NCBI RefSeq assembly: GCF_030272615.1
Contig: NC_081413.1
Coordinates: forward strand, 186,118,169 to 186,182,168
Source: Cryptomeria japonica
Taxonomy: Eukaryota > Streptophyta > Pinopsida > Cupressales > Cupressaceae
Direction of reading: 5' to 3'
Length of the DNA stretch: 64,000 bases
Part shown: piece by piece, positions 24,094-35,900 of the stretch
How the letters are laid out: each line of letters opens with the position of its first letter
Numbering within the stretch: position 1 is the first letter of the stretch
Translations under genes and position numbers: made by a program
The notes under the pieces: model-generated
Seen by the model: only the letters and a program-made list of their open reading frames with translations
Told to the model about the DNA's origin: nothing
Databases searched by the model: none

Positions 24094-25828
24094 CTTTTCA
24101 GAATATCCTAATTCAAAAATACAAAAAAATCAAAAAATTCAAAAATACAAAAAAATCAAAAAAAAATTCAAAATACAAAAAAAATTATAAAACAAAAAAA
24201 TCGTTACTTGGTGAAAACCTGGCAAACAGGCGCCTTGTGACAACAAAAAAATTGAAAAATCCAAAAAAAGTAAAGAGAAATAATTTCGTCCAACGGTAAA
24301 AAACCACTTCGGTGGCGCCCTGGGCAAGTACCATGGTGAAAACTGGGTCACCAGCGCCATGCGTAGGGACTTTGCTCCTCCCTCCTTCAGGATTCACTTT
24401 CATCCTTTCACTTTGCACTCACCCACAACTTATTCGCCCACAACAAACTTGCCCATTCCCATCATGGCTTGTTATTGATCTACCCAAGATTGGTTAGCCA
24501 TCCATAACCCTCCCCTTTCACTCCCTTTTCCATCCATAATAAATCAGATCCTATCTGTGACTACGGCCAATTCCTACGTCTAGTAATGGGTGTGGAACTG
24601 AGAACATCACATGTTTCGAGGAGTACAGTTTCTTTCAGCTTTCTTCAGTCTATCCGCGCACAATCCACAATAAAAGTTTCGTCTTCTCCACAATAAAGTA
24701 TCAGTTTCATGGATTCAGTCAGTTTCCAAGGAGACACAGCAACAACAATGGGCTTCAACAAATCAAATCTTTCAACAGACTCAGACAACATATGGTTCAG
24801 TGCTATCAATCCTTTTTGTGAAAGTGAACATTGTGACCACAATCGAATAAGACTTAAACAAGTGACAAGAGACACTAAACTTGAGGACTACAGTGGATGT
24901 TGGTGTCGAGTCTTGGTTTTCTTTTGATTTTATCTTTTTGGTGACATGTCTTTTAGCTTTTCCAGGATGTCTTTGACTAGAGATTCTATCTCCAGGATGT
25001 CTTTGACTAGAAAGGCGAGGATGGGGTATCGTCACCTATTTGCATTTGCTGTCTGTGGATTGTCTTTTAGTAATGCTATGACTTGTCCAAGGATATGAGG
25101 ACACTGTGAGTCTGGTATGAACTAGGGCATTCCTTGTTTGTGACTGTCTTATCTCCATGCAAACAGGTACAATGACTTTCTGGGTCAAACAAATGCCTCG
25201 ATTGTCATAACCTATTTTGCCATAATAAAGCTCAATGATGATAACGCACAAGAAGCTCTTTCATGTTCATATCTTCTGTCTTCCATCCCCCTTTCTTGAT
25301 TGACTTCCATCATCCTTCTCGAGTCCGTGTAGCCCGCTATCACATGACTGAGTATAATGACACACCAAAAAAAAAACATTTGCATTTCATATAGTTACAC
25401 CTACATCACCACATATAAGCATTTCATATATACATATAGATATCACAATTGCATCACATCCTGCATACACATGTTAGCACATCTCACATTTTCATTAAGT
25501 AAATAATCATTTGCATTATCATATTCATTTGCATCACATACATTCACATTTGCATCATGCATCACATATACAACATAAAAGAACAAAAATATATTGCATT
25601 GCATCATATAAGCATCCATATCATAAAACATGTATCACATAAGAACATCTCATCACATAGGTACACATGCATATAGCTGCCGCAAAAAATGGTGACTCAT
25701 CTCATATATAATCAAATGTGTCATAATACAATGATGTCAAAAGAATCATATGGCTACAAAAGAATCACCCGCAGGTGTCTACAATACAATAATGGTACAT
25801 ATACTGATACAATGGGAGCCCACTATAG
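24094..25828 (+). other. Noncoding region between integrase and the antisense gene
   Basis: It begins with an A-rich block of ATTCAAAAATACAAAAAAATC-like units (24110-24200). Then come two stretches with GGTGAAAAC next to GGCGCC (near 24215 and 24312-24345). A 20-bp direct repeat TCCAGGATGTCTTTGACTAG occurs at about 24961 and 24991. From 25370 to 25660 there are imperfect TTTGCATCACATA repeats. I see no sense ORF with protein character. Confidence 0.6.
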
Positions 25829-27778
25829 CTATGAGGAACTCCCTCCTTCGGAGCCGCCTCGCCTCGACGGAGTCTGAGCTGTAGATGGACCCGCCCCAGG
25901 ATCCCCCTACCTCTCTGGTGGTGGTGGAGGCCCCATAACTCCACCGCTGGATGCCTGTCTCCTGCGGCTCCCTCCCGTAGCCGTCGCTGTGCGCGACGAT
26001 CTATGGAAGCTCCTAGCCCGCTGATCTGCTGGCATGGCTGCATAGTATAGATCCCTCCAGTAGGCGATCTCCTCTCCGGCTTGCAAAACATATGCGTAGC
26101 CTACCCCTGCATCCTCTACTGCCCGCCTACCTGCCCTCAGAGCTGTCTTGGCCTCAGTGTATCTCTGGATGGCCTGATCCCTCTCCCGCTCTGTGTCTCA
26201 GACCCTGATCCTGAGGTGGTTCCTCTCTCGAACCAAATCCTCAATCTCATCTGCCTGGCCCTGGCAGATCTCCCGCAGCCTAAGCACCTCATCCTCCTCA
26301 GAGTCTCCACTCTCCGTCCCTGCCTGTGGCTCCTCCTCTACAGGTGCCTATCTCTGTGCCTCTACCTGCACCTGTCCCTGTGCCTGTATAGGTACCTGTG
26401 GCTGTACCTGTCTCTGTCCCTCTGGCTATACCTATCTCTGTCCCTCTCTGGGACCCTGTGCTGCTGGCACCTATAGGGGCAGTCCACCCCGTCCTCTCAC
26501 CACTGGAGCTGCTCTCTCCTGTCCTCCCTCCCTCCGAGGTGCTACCCGTCTCTCTCTCACCACTCCCCTCCGCCTCCGCCGGCCCCTACCTCCATCCCCT
26601 CCTCCATCATCATCCTCTCCTCCACCCTCTCCATCCACTGGCTCTGCTGGATCTGTCAATCTAGGAAATGGATGCTCTGCCCAGTACGCAGAGTACTCTG
26701 CGTCCATCCCTGCATCATCTATCTCTGGCCACATGTCCCATGGCATCGGCATCATCTCCGCTAGCTGCATAACTGCCTGATCATATGATAGCAGTGGGCC
26801 AAACTGCACCTGATCTCTGACCGTACGGGCATACATGCCCGAGCCTCATGGCATCCGCTGGATCCTGCCATACTGCCTGCATACCCTGTCCACCAGCTGT
26901 CTCTCTAATATATAGGGCGTATGCCCAATCAGGTACCTACTCCGGAAGGTGTAGGGCAGCTCCAGTGCATCGTCCTCCCACTCCTCGCACCCGAGGTACG
27001 GCCTCCAGATCACCATGTCAATGTCATCAATGACTCTCCTCCAGTGCTCCAATCTCCCAATCCGAGGCTGGGATGTAATCATGGCATACAGGTGCACAAA
27101 ACTCTGTCCCTGTCCTCTGCCTCTGAAGTGAATAGGTCGTGTGATGCAAAGGTGCTCATAGGCCCACACCTGCAAGAGAGTCACACCGCAGCCCAAACCC
27201 ACTGATCCATGGTATACAAACTGATGCAGCTCATAATACAAATGTGCTAGGACACATGGCCCCCATGCATACCTAGTGTGCTCTGCCATCAGCGTCTCCA
27301 AGGCCCCTCCCCAACCCACTGCCAATCCTCGTGTGGCCCTGTCTAGACACAAGTATCCACTGATGACTCCCCCAACAACTGCTGGCAATGCTAATCCTGT
27401 GGCAGTCATGGTGTCCCAGGCTACATGACCTGCTCGCATCTCCAACTCAGAATCCTGAAAAACCCGTCTCAAGGCCTCTCTGTCACCGTCACGGTCGTAG
27501 GGGATCAACTCTCCATCAATGGGAACATGTAGTATCCTGTATACATCCTCCAATGTCACTGTCATCTCACCCATCGGCAGGTGAAACGTGCATGTCTCTG
27601 AGTGCCATCTCTCAGCCAACGCAGTCCGCAACCCCATGTTTGCCCGAAACTCGGGCACATAGAGCATATGTGTGAGACCCATCTCCTCAATGGAAATCAT
27701 GTCCTGAATCGACAACTCTGGTCGCAGTCTCTGAGTCGACGGGAATCTCTCCCGTGACTCCAACATCGGCAAATACTC
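25829..27778 (-). pseudogene. Antisense PMD (plant mobile domain) ORF, main exon
   Basis: The minus strand encodes a plant-mobile-domain protein (the aminotransferase-like PMD family, also found in host MAIN/MAIL1 proteins and several transposons). Recognisable segments are LRPELSIQDMISIEEMGL, ALAERWHSETCTFHLPMGEM, TVTLEDVYRILHVPIDG, then GVTLLQVWAYEHLCI. After the domain (to about 26846) come a Gly/Asp/Arg-rich linker (26560-26640), a Gln-rich repeat and a charged coiled-coil-like segment. One frame runs 649 codons to TAG 25829-25831, with about seven internal stops (the first a TGA at 26846-26848), each explainable by C-to-T. The true stop may have been earlier. The frame is preceded by a CTGCAG splice acceptor, so it should be joined to an upstream exon. 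Confidence 0.8.
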
Positions 27779-27817
27779 CTGCAGTCAAGCAAATCAATCT
27801 TGTCAGTTATCGTGGCA

Positions 27818-28060
27818 TTCACTGTTTATCACAAAATGCTACTTGCTACCTAAATGCATCTGGTTATCTACCCTAGTGACACTCACTGTTCATCACAAAG
27901 TGTTGCTATCTACCCTAAGTAGTGCTCCCTGTTCATCACAAAGTACTACGTGTGTGACATTCCCTGTTCATCACAAAGTGTCACTCACATTCGCACTCCC
28001 TGTTCATCACAAAGTGCTGCTTATCTTGGTACTCACTGTTCATCACAAAGTGCTTTGATC
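27818..28060. repeat. CTGTTCATCACAAAGT repeats inside the antisense intron
   Basis: Five copies of CTGTTCATCACAAAGT at roughly 35-45 bp spacing, plus diverged copies near 27821 and 28127. The spacers vary in length and sequence. Confidence 0.85.
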
Positions 28061-28204
28061 TATCCTAATTTTCCTAGAGGATCTGCTTGAGTGTATCCTC
28101 TCAGCAGCTTATCCAATCGACAGCGTATGTTCATCACAGAACTGCCGATTTGACCTAAAAGACTAAAACCATGCATTTAAACACACAAACGCACTGTTTC
28201 AACA

Positions 28205-28496
28205 CACACGCGCTTTTAACTCATAAACGCGCTTATGGACTGCACAAATGCGCCTCTGCAACACAGACGCGTTTTCTGAACACAAACGTGCCTATGCCAG
28301 ACACAAACGCGACCAGGGAACACAGACGTCCCTACATGACATAAACGCTACTAAAAATCACAAACGCTTCTGCATTTCACAAACGCGTCCGCATTCAACA
28401 CAAACGCGGTTCCAGGCACAGACGCGCCTGAACCCGACACAGACGCACCTGTTGGACACAGACGCGCCTGGCGCTGACACAGACGCGGTTGCGCGT
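28205..28496 (-). repeat. Inverted array of the GCGTCTGTG motif near the 3' end
   Basis: The plus strand has ACACAGACGC and ACACAAACGC repeatedly, about 15 copies. The minus strand therefore carries GCGTCTGTGT, the same motif as the two leader arrays. It lies inside the antisense intron. Confidence 0.9.
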
Positions 28497-28605
28497 TTTT
28501 GCACTTTTAAACTATCCTATTCCTAGCGCATTTATTGCTCCTAAACATGCATTTATGACAAAACTCGAAATGCTTGAAAGTACGAGGAGGTTTTCGGGTA
28601 CTTAC

Positions 28606-28671
28606 CGGCTCTCCTGCATCGGCTGGTCGCTGGAATCGGCAGACACGGTCGAATCTATGAACGAATGCCAT
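28606..28671 (-). CDS. Predicted first coding exon of the antisense PMD gene (22 codons)
   Basis: The minus strand starts with ATG at 28669-28671 in a favourable context (GCGATGGC). It reads MAFVHRFDRVCRFQRPADAG and two more codons, and ends exactly at a consensus GTAAGT donor. It is too short to identify by homology. The call rests on the in-phase splice to the PMD exon, the start context and the TATA box about 95 bp upstream. Confidence 0.6.
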
Positions 28672-28760
28672 CGCTGCTGACTGCTGCTGCTCTTTTCTCG
28701 CTCTGCACTGTGATCTTCTCAGGGTATGGATGACAATGAAGATGTCTTTTGCCCGTGGTC

Positions 28761-28771
28761 TATCTTATAGC
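28761..28771 (-). promoter_or_regulatory. Candidate TATA box of the antisense PMD gene
   Basis: The minus strand reads GCTATAAGATA. The predicted start codon is about 90 nt downstream, leaving room for a 5' UTR of about 60 nt that includes an AGCAGCAGCAGTCAGCAGCG stretch. It lies between the antisense exon and the 3' LTR. Confidence 0.5.
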
Positions 28772-29000
28772 CTACCCTAGCCCTGCCCTTCATTTCCCGA
28801 GTCAGTATTCTTCATCCTGTGACTTTGTCACATTATCCACTCAGTCCATTCTATTCCATCTTTCTTATCGAGAGATTGTCTGCAATCTTTTCAGACATTT
28901 TCATCCAATCTCTCGAGGGGGCATATAATTCCCATCTTGGGGCAACTCTGTATCAGTTCATCTTATCTTCTTTGAAACAACGCGACAAGCCGCATTGTCT

Positions 29001-29015
29001 CAAAGAGGGGCAAAA
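29001..29015 (+). promoter_or_regulatory. Polypurine tract of the Gypsy element
   Basis: CAAAGAGGGGCAAAA directly precedes the 3' LTR start TGTAGACACC and should prime plus-strand DNA synthesis. Confidence 0.8.
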
Positions 29016-29810
29016 TGTAGACACCCAAAATTGTCATGTTTAATTAAATAAATATTTTATTTATTTAATTATCTAAGCCTAATTCTTCTATTAATTAAAT
29101 AAATTTATATTTATTTAATTAATTCATTTATCCTCTTCTAGCCTTATTTCTCATTTAAATAAATACATTTATTTATTTAAATTATCCCTTTCCTAAATTA
29201 AATAAATATTTTATTTATTTAATTGTCCTATTTCTTCTATTAATTAAATAAATCTTTATTTATTTAATTAGTTCATTATCTTTTTCTACACATGACACAT
29301 GTCATTCATCTCTTATTTCCTACACTACCTACCTCTTTCATTATTTTGGTATTTCTTATACCTACCCTCTAATCCTAGCCGACCTCTCTTTTTACACCTC
29401 TCAATCTTAACCCTCCATTTCTTATTGTGTCTTCTATTTAAGGAGATGCTTTCTTCATTGTTAAACCCTAATGACTAATGACACATGCTAATGACTGATT
29501 TTGAAGGACTTGGCTACACTACAATTCTACTTGCAACCACATTCCGTTCTTTGTTGAGCTCTTGTGCATACAAAAATCTGAGAGCAAGCATATCAAACAA
29601 GATCAATGGAGATAGGAAGAATGGAGATCAAAACCCTAGTGGACATGTGATGGTATAATGTTTGTGATTTTTGAGTTATTTGCATTGTCTTAGGTTATCT
29701 CCATATGTTATGGTGGATCTTTGTTCATTGTTAGGCTAGGGTTTAGTGGTTGAATCCATTTTAGTCTTTCAAATATTGTTGTTTGTTGCTATCCATTTTC
29801 ACCATAAACA
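29016..29810 (+). repeat. 3' LTR of the Tat-type Gypsy element
   Basis: Same length (795 bp) as the 5' LTR and, by eye, identical except for one base near 29299 (T versus C) and one near 29449 (C versus T). It is followed by the target duplication ATAAC at 29811-29815. Confidence 0.95.
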
Positions 29811-30006
29811 ATAACAATACAAAATATTTAATTTATGACAATCATAATAAGAAAAGGTTTTTATTATTATTACCATCTTTGTAAAATTTTCTCTCAAAAC
29901 CCTATAGGGTTAGTTCTTTTTAAGGTATGACAATAAAGGAAAGATAGATAGTCTTAAAAATCTTTCAAAGAACAACATAAGAGTCAAGCATGATAGTAAT
30001 GAAAGG

Positions 30007-31404
30007 TGTTGGCATCGCATGAAGATTGCATTGGAGAAGTATAGTGTTGTCATTGATGTCAATTGCAACTGGTAATGAAGCAAGTATAGCTATCGGTAAT
30101 GATGTAGTAAAGAAACCGGTGTTGATGTAGTGAAGATCAACCAGTAACCCTAACCAGTTGAGAAGTGGAACCCTAACTAGTTGAGAAGCGGAACCCTAAC
30201 TGATGAAGTTTGGAGATTAGTTGTGATGATCTATGACCGAATGATGATCGGTGATGAAGATGCCATGTAAGCATGTTGCATGTGATGATTTTTGAAATGG
30301 ATTCGATGTGTAAGAGATAACTGTTTACCTTGGGAATGATCAAATGCATAGTATGAAGCGATAAACGCGTGATGAGTTACAGATTCAAAGTATGGTGATC
30401 TAGGAATGGTTGTAAATGCCTAGAAGAATGTAATATTGATTGCATGTAATTTAACAGTCAAGATTGAACTGATGTGTTTGTAATCTCTATGAGAATTGTA
30501 GGGTTTGTGTTGTGTTACCAACCTAATGTATTTTCTTATAAGGTCAACGATTTGTTTCAATAAAGTGTTGGCAATTTGGTTAAGTGTGGAAGTGATTGTT
30601 GCCAAACCACAAGGTGTGTCTGCAAAATGTTGTGAAGGCAGATAGGAGTGATAAAGGATTTGATTAAGCAAGGAAGTGTTATTTCCAGATCAGTCAAGAA
30701 TCTGTTGTTCTCTAAACATTTCAATAGTTAAATCCCTTAACCGGGTAAGCTTTAACAGGCTTCTTGTTTAAATCCTCTAACCAAGTGATCCATTAGCTTG
30801 GATTTGAAATCCTCCACCGAGGTTACGTTTAACAGGGTATTTGTAGTCAATCCCTTAACCAGGTGGTCCTTAATCGGATCTATTCCTAACAGGACATAAT
30901 TGTATAAGGTTCTAACGAGGCTTGGCTCCTAATAGAGTGAACTTCAGAAGAGTTCAAATACTTGTGGATAGTCATCCCCAGCATGGTTTTTCCCATTTGG
31001 ATTTCCATGTGAAAAATCATTGTGTCAAGTGGTGAATGATTTTATGGATGTGTTTTTGATATGGTTGATTTGAATGACTAGTAAATCTACATAGATATAT
31101 TTGAATGACCAAAAATAATCTGAAACATGTTTTTACTAGTATTAGTGAAGTGGTTTAAGGTTTTGTCAAATGGTATTTAAGTTTCAAGATCTATTCCATT
31201 GTGTCACTGAGTATTAGGACAACCAGTAAAGTTTAATAGTGCAATTGCAGATTTGTCTAAGTGTCTAAACCGGTATACTTTATGAGTTAACTCAGAGTTG
31301 AAATTTTGTTTTGGTGAAAGTTTGGTTTATTTTCTATCTACTGATTCACCCCCCCCCCCACTCTTAGTAGTCAACCGGATCTTTATATTTTCATCATATT
31401 ATCA
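30007..31404 (+). mobile_element. Solo Copia LTR with target duplication
   Basis: A plus-strand LTR of 1,398 bp begins TGTTGGCATCG and ends ATTATCA. It is flanked by AAAGG on both sides (30002-30006 and 31405-31409). No primer site or polypurine tract adjoins it, so the internal part was removed by recombination between the two LTRs. It is related to LTR B. It contains the conserved TTTTTCCC...TTTCC block at 30981-31017 and a C9 run near 31350. Confidence 0.88.
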
Positions 31405-31423
31405 AAAGGAATATACAACCTTA

Positions 31424-32573
31424 TGATGAATACTAAGAGGGGGGGTGAATTAGTATACCAAAAATCTCTACACTAAAACACTTACACAATCTAAAGATAA
31501 ACCGGTAAAGCAGTCTAACAGTCAAACTAGTTACCACATATGCAAACCAAAATGTGAATAAAGCATTCAACCACAAAAGCAATACAACCATAACACAAGA
31601 TATTTGACGTGGAAACCCAACTAGGAAAAACCACGGTGAGATGGAACTCACAAGTCACTATCTACAGAATAGAAACCAAACCGGTTAAGGTCTTACAATG
31701 TTCTTCACCAGAACAGATCCTATTAGGAATCTCAATCTCTGTTAGGAGATAAGTCCAATTAAAGACTACCTTGTTAGAGGATTTTAGATTCACATGTGTG
31801 AACCATCTTGTTAGAGGATTTTACAAAGGCTTTGAGGCCTACCCGGTTAAGGGCTACAGACTTGTCAAAGATGTGAGTAATCAACAAGTGTTTGATCTAT
31901 CTAATAGCCCAAACTGCTTGGTTAGATCCAGTATTGCTCACAGCTAATGCATTCCAGCATTACTTCAGTCTTCTCTCTCTCTCACACAATTACAACTTGA
32001 TCTTCTCAGATAAGATCGTTCTCGACTCCCACCTTAAACCCTAGCTCAACATTAACCCTTTCAGCAACAACTTAAAACCCTAGACATGATGTCCTTTTAA
32101 AGGAATCTGATTTCATGTCGGTCCAACAGGATTACATTACAATTTCCTAGGTTCAATGAATCTAGACATACTCAGTAACACGACACAAGAAGCATCGTCA
32201 ATGTGTCGGCACCGTCAAACAATCGGTGGATTGGTATCTCATCACAAAATGTCGGTTGGTAACTCATTACAGAGTATTACCGGTTCATCCAAAATACCAG
32301 TCGCCGGTTTGACAAAAATGAAGATTGGTAAGAATGTGTTGTGCCACTTTGCTCCCTCGTACCACTTGTGATCTACGAACCACTTGGGTTTGACATGCCG
32401 CTTCAAACCAGGAAACACATTCTGCAAAATCACCACTAGTCTAAAGACTAGTATACAACATACCGGTTGGAACAAATACCGGTTGAGCATGAGCTCATAC
32501 ATATAAAGGGGATCTCAATACAAGTGTGTGTCCATCAATGACAATCACAACATAAACAACAAAAATGCCAACA
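31424..32573 (-). repeat. 3' LTR of the non-autonomous Copia-type element
   Basis: In plus spelling it begins TGATGAATACTAAGAGGG and ends AAATGCCAACA. It follows the CCTTA duplication and is bounded inside by the polypurine tract. Confidence 0.92.
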
Positions 32574-32585
32574 ATCTCCCCCTTT
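32574..32585 (-). promoter_or_regulatory. Polypurine tract of the non-autonomous Copia-type element
   Basis: The minus strand reads AAAGGGGGAGAT, abutting the 3' LTR. The same sequence precedes LTR C and the 3' LTR at 56272. Confidence 0.9.
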
Positions 32586-32927
32586 GGCATTGATGGCAAC
32601 ACTTAGGAAAATAAAATTTTGACATCTAAGTGTTTTACAACAAAAACTTGCCATTAACAAAATTGCTCCCCCTAAGCATATAAACTATCCCTTAATCAAC
32701 ACAGTGTATAGCAATTTTGCATACAGAGCATAATCATCAGAGCATATAGCATATATCACAGCATATATCAAAATTTCAAAACAGATACTTCTCCCCCTGA
32801 TATACTTCTCCCCCATATGACAGAAGATTAAAATTTTAAAAACAAAAACCAGATATACTTCTCCCCCTTTGCCAACAATGACAAAGTACCGCTGAAAAAC
32901 CCTGTTTCCATATATATATAAAAGAGT

Positions 32928-35900
32928 TTATGACAATAATGAATAATACTTGTCAAAAACTGATTTATAGTCCTGTAAAAATTGTTTCATGGATAGGGAC
33001 CAGGACTCAAGTAGGGAGGTTGCCACTTCCTTCTCTGTCTGCATCTGGGATACCTTTTCCTCCATGGCATCTATTGTACTCAGTTCCTGTGTGACTGTCA
33101 GGGCATCCAGGTTCAGATAACACTTCTGAAGAATTTGCAGTTGTGGAAGTAATAGCAGTTGAAGCTCCTACAAATCCCTAGACCGTGTGCTGATCTCTTG
33201 CTCCATCTTGGCTGATTGGATCTGGAACTGGTGAACGGTTTGCCCATATGCTACAAAGGAGTCATAAGGAGTCTTGAATGTGCCCAAGTAGGACTGTAAG
33301 TCCATTTGAAGCTATTGCTTCTTGGCTAGCACATCATCACAGAACAGATGAGGTTGACAGATATTGTTGAGTAGCAAGTTTCCCTCATCCAAGGCATTCC
33401 TTATGTCCTTTTGATCTTTTAGCAGTTAAGTCCTAAGCTCATTCAACTTCTTCACTAGAGCAACATTAAGAGCCTTTTGGTGCTCTTTCTTTACATTGGC
33501 CTTTGTTGCTTCTTCTAGACTCTGCACCTGATCATCCACTACAGTACATAAAAGTTTGAGTTGTGCTAGTGATGATTCAGTGTCAGGAAGATTAGTACCG
33601 AGGATTAAACCGGTAAGTGTGTCTACAGCCGCCTGAATAATATCTTGTTCTCTTTTCCTGTGAATGCCTTCAAGGCGCTCTTGGGCAACCTTGATTCTCT
33701 GCATAAGCTCAAACTCACTTGCAGATTGGAGATCAATGGGGCTCGAGATAGCAGCCAATTTGGCTTGGCTATCGATTGCCTTAGGAGTCTCCATCTATGT
33801 GCTCTTCATCGCTTCGATTGTCTTGTCTACTTCTTCCTTCTTTTTCCTCTCATTCTCTTCCTTCTCTTTCTCTTCTCTCTTTTTCTTCTCTTCCCCTTCC
33901 ATCTTCTTCTTATCTTCTTCTTCTTTCTGTTTCCGCTCTACTTCTACCTTCTTCTTTGCTTCTTCTTCCTTCTTCTTCTGTTCTTCCTCTTCCTTCTTCT
34001 TCTTCTCTTCCACTTCCTTCTTCTTTTGTTCTTCCTCTTCCTTTTTGTTCTTCTCTTCCACTTCCTTCTTCTTCTTCTCTTCCTCTTCCTTCTTTTTCTT
34101 CTCCTCTTCTTCCTTCTTTCTCTTTCCTTCCTTATCCTCTTCTTCTTTCTTTTTCTTGTCATCTTCTTGCTTCTTCCTTTCTTCATCTTTCTATTTCTCC
34201 TCTTCCTTTTTTCTCTTCTCTTCCTCTTTCTTCTATTTCTCATCTTCATCCTTCTTCTTTTTCTCTTCCTATTCCTTTGTCGCTTGTTGTGTGTCCTCAG
34301 CTTGTTCACTACCCTGATTGGCATGTTGCCCCTGTTCAGTTCCCTCAGAAGGTATGTCCTGAGTGACATCATCTACATCCAGGGCATCGACATCGATGGT
34401 GTCGATTGGTTCTTCAACCAGGTTTCCTTCCTCACCAAAGACCTCATCCGGTTTGGAAATAATTGGTTCCTTTTCCGCTTGGAGGTTGGCCATTTGTGCT
34501 TTGTGAGAGTTGATAGCATGAGCCATATGCTGATGTGTATCTTTTTCAACATCATCAACTCTCCCCTCCAACAACCAGAGTCTTCTTCTCCTTGTGAAGA
34601 AGAGACCTTTATTTTGATCCAAGGCATCAAATAATTCTGAATTTGAGAGTTTGGGGAAGTACTGTGCAAAGATTTTCTCCCTAATCTCATGTTCCTTTTC
34701 AATGGCAATGCACCATTTATTATCTAATGCTTTAAATAATGAATCTGGTGTTTGAGATTTAATCTCTGATGGTGACCGGTCATTTTTACATAAATAAAGA
34801 ATGATTTCCTATAGTACTTCATCTTTTTCCTCACTATTTAATTCATCATAATAATCTATTAACTCATGAAGTAACTTTCTCCTAATATTTTTTACTATTC
34901 TTTGGCAATGTGTCAAAGGTTTGTAAGAGGAGATATCTATATTTATCGGTGTGGATGATGTCGGTTCATTCTTCTTCATCTTCTTTGTCTGTCTTGCCTT
35001 CTTTGCTTGTTCATCAAACTCGGTTTCTTTGGAGTCTGGTTCATTTGCCTTAGTCTTCCTCTTTCTTTCGAAGACTTTTGTCGGTGTTACCTCTGGTTTC
35101 TTCTTTGCTGGTGACCGCTTGGTCACTCTTGGATTGCAGTGGTAGCCGGTGCCGATGCTGCAGGCACTGCCTGAGCTTTCTTAGCTGCCGGTTCTTTTCC
35201 TTTCTTTACCGATGGTTCTTCAACTGGTGCAATCCTCTCCAAGTAGGTTCCGGTCCTCTTAGCCTTTGGATCAAGAGGTGAGGCAATAAGGGTTGAGGCA
35301 TACCCTTCCAGCATGTCAAACATAACTTCATAGCCCATTGGCTCTACCTCCTCCATTCTAGGCTCAACAGCCTCCATTAGACATTTGTCCACCTGAATAG
35401 TGAATTAGATGTCATCTTCGTATTTCTTCACTATGTCACCTGAGATTCTTACCCTCTGACTCATCTTTCTTCTAAACTCATCAAAATATTTGTTCAGTAC
35501 CTCAGGGTAGCCGGTTCCAATGGCTTGTACACTTTCCTTTATCTTCTTAGTTACCGGTTAGTCAGGGGACCACTAGACATCTCCTACACGAGGAAAGTAG
35601 CCTTGGAAATAGAAAAACAACCCTACCAGCAGTTGTCCAAACTTAAACCTCAGTGAGTTGTCCTGCTTCATTGCCTTAAGATTTAACAGGAGTTGCCTCT
35701 GCATGTCGGTGCATAAGTCAAAAGATGCATCCTCTTTTATCATTCGGTAAGCGACATTTACCACTACAGCAGATACAGAATTAATCCTGCTAGCTGAAAA
35801 CATTCTGTATCCTATCACCATGCAGGCGTATTTCACCAGATCATCCTTGATAGGATTGACTGTCATACCCCGTGAATCACTTGTTGAACTGGTGAGCTTG

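Larger units (their letters stand above)
27779..28605 (-). other. Predicted 827-bp intron of the antisense PMD gene
   Basis: On the minus strand the donor is GTAAGT after exon 1 and the acceptor is CTGCAG before exon 2. Both exon ends are in phase 0, so splicing gives one continuous reading frame. The intron holds two repeat arrays: ACAGACGC-type motifs (28205-28496, plus-strand spelling) and CTGTTCATCACAAAGT units (about 27820-28060). The unspliced sequence has an in-frame stop just upstream of exon 2. Confidence 0.65.
13470..29810 (+). mobile_element. Complete Tat-type Gypsy LTR retrotransposon, 16,341 bp, with antisense gene
   Basis: Two 795-bp LTRs (13470-14264, 29016-29810) flank the element, with 5-bp target duplications ATAAC at 13465-13469 and 29811-29815. 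The order is LTR, primer site, 2.3-kb leader, Gag-protease, RT-RNaseH-second RNaseH-integrase, then an antisense PMD ORF, polypurine tract and LTR. A second RNase H between the first RNase H and integrase, plus size above 15 kb, places it in the Tat/Ogre group. By eye I count two differences between the LTRs (near 13753 and 13903), so it inserted recently. Three in-frame stops and a frameshift break the sense ORFs. Confidence 0.95.

Noticed and set aside
26081-26836. Plus-strand frames rich in Ser, Pro and Leu opposite the PMD ORF
   Set aside because: Shadows of the antisense gene; no domain and poor amino-acid balance.
27818-28496. CRISPR-like repeat-spacer appearance
   Set aside because: Spacers vary in length, repeats are imperfect, and the context is a plant retrotransposon intron.
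518-31360. G-quadruplex role for G/C runs of 7-10 at LTR edges (near 526, 1990, 31350, 31440)
   Set aside because: Single runs, not four spaced runs; length variation looks like slippage.
33645-34634. Long plus-strand frames rich in Leu, Phe and Ser (up to 329 codons)
   Set aside because: They are the complement of the GAA/AAG-rich coding repeat on the minus strand; TTC/CTT tracts are stop-free by composition.
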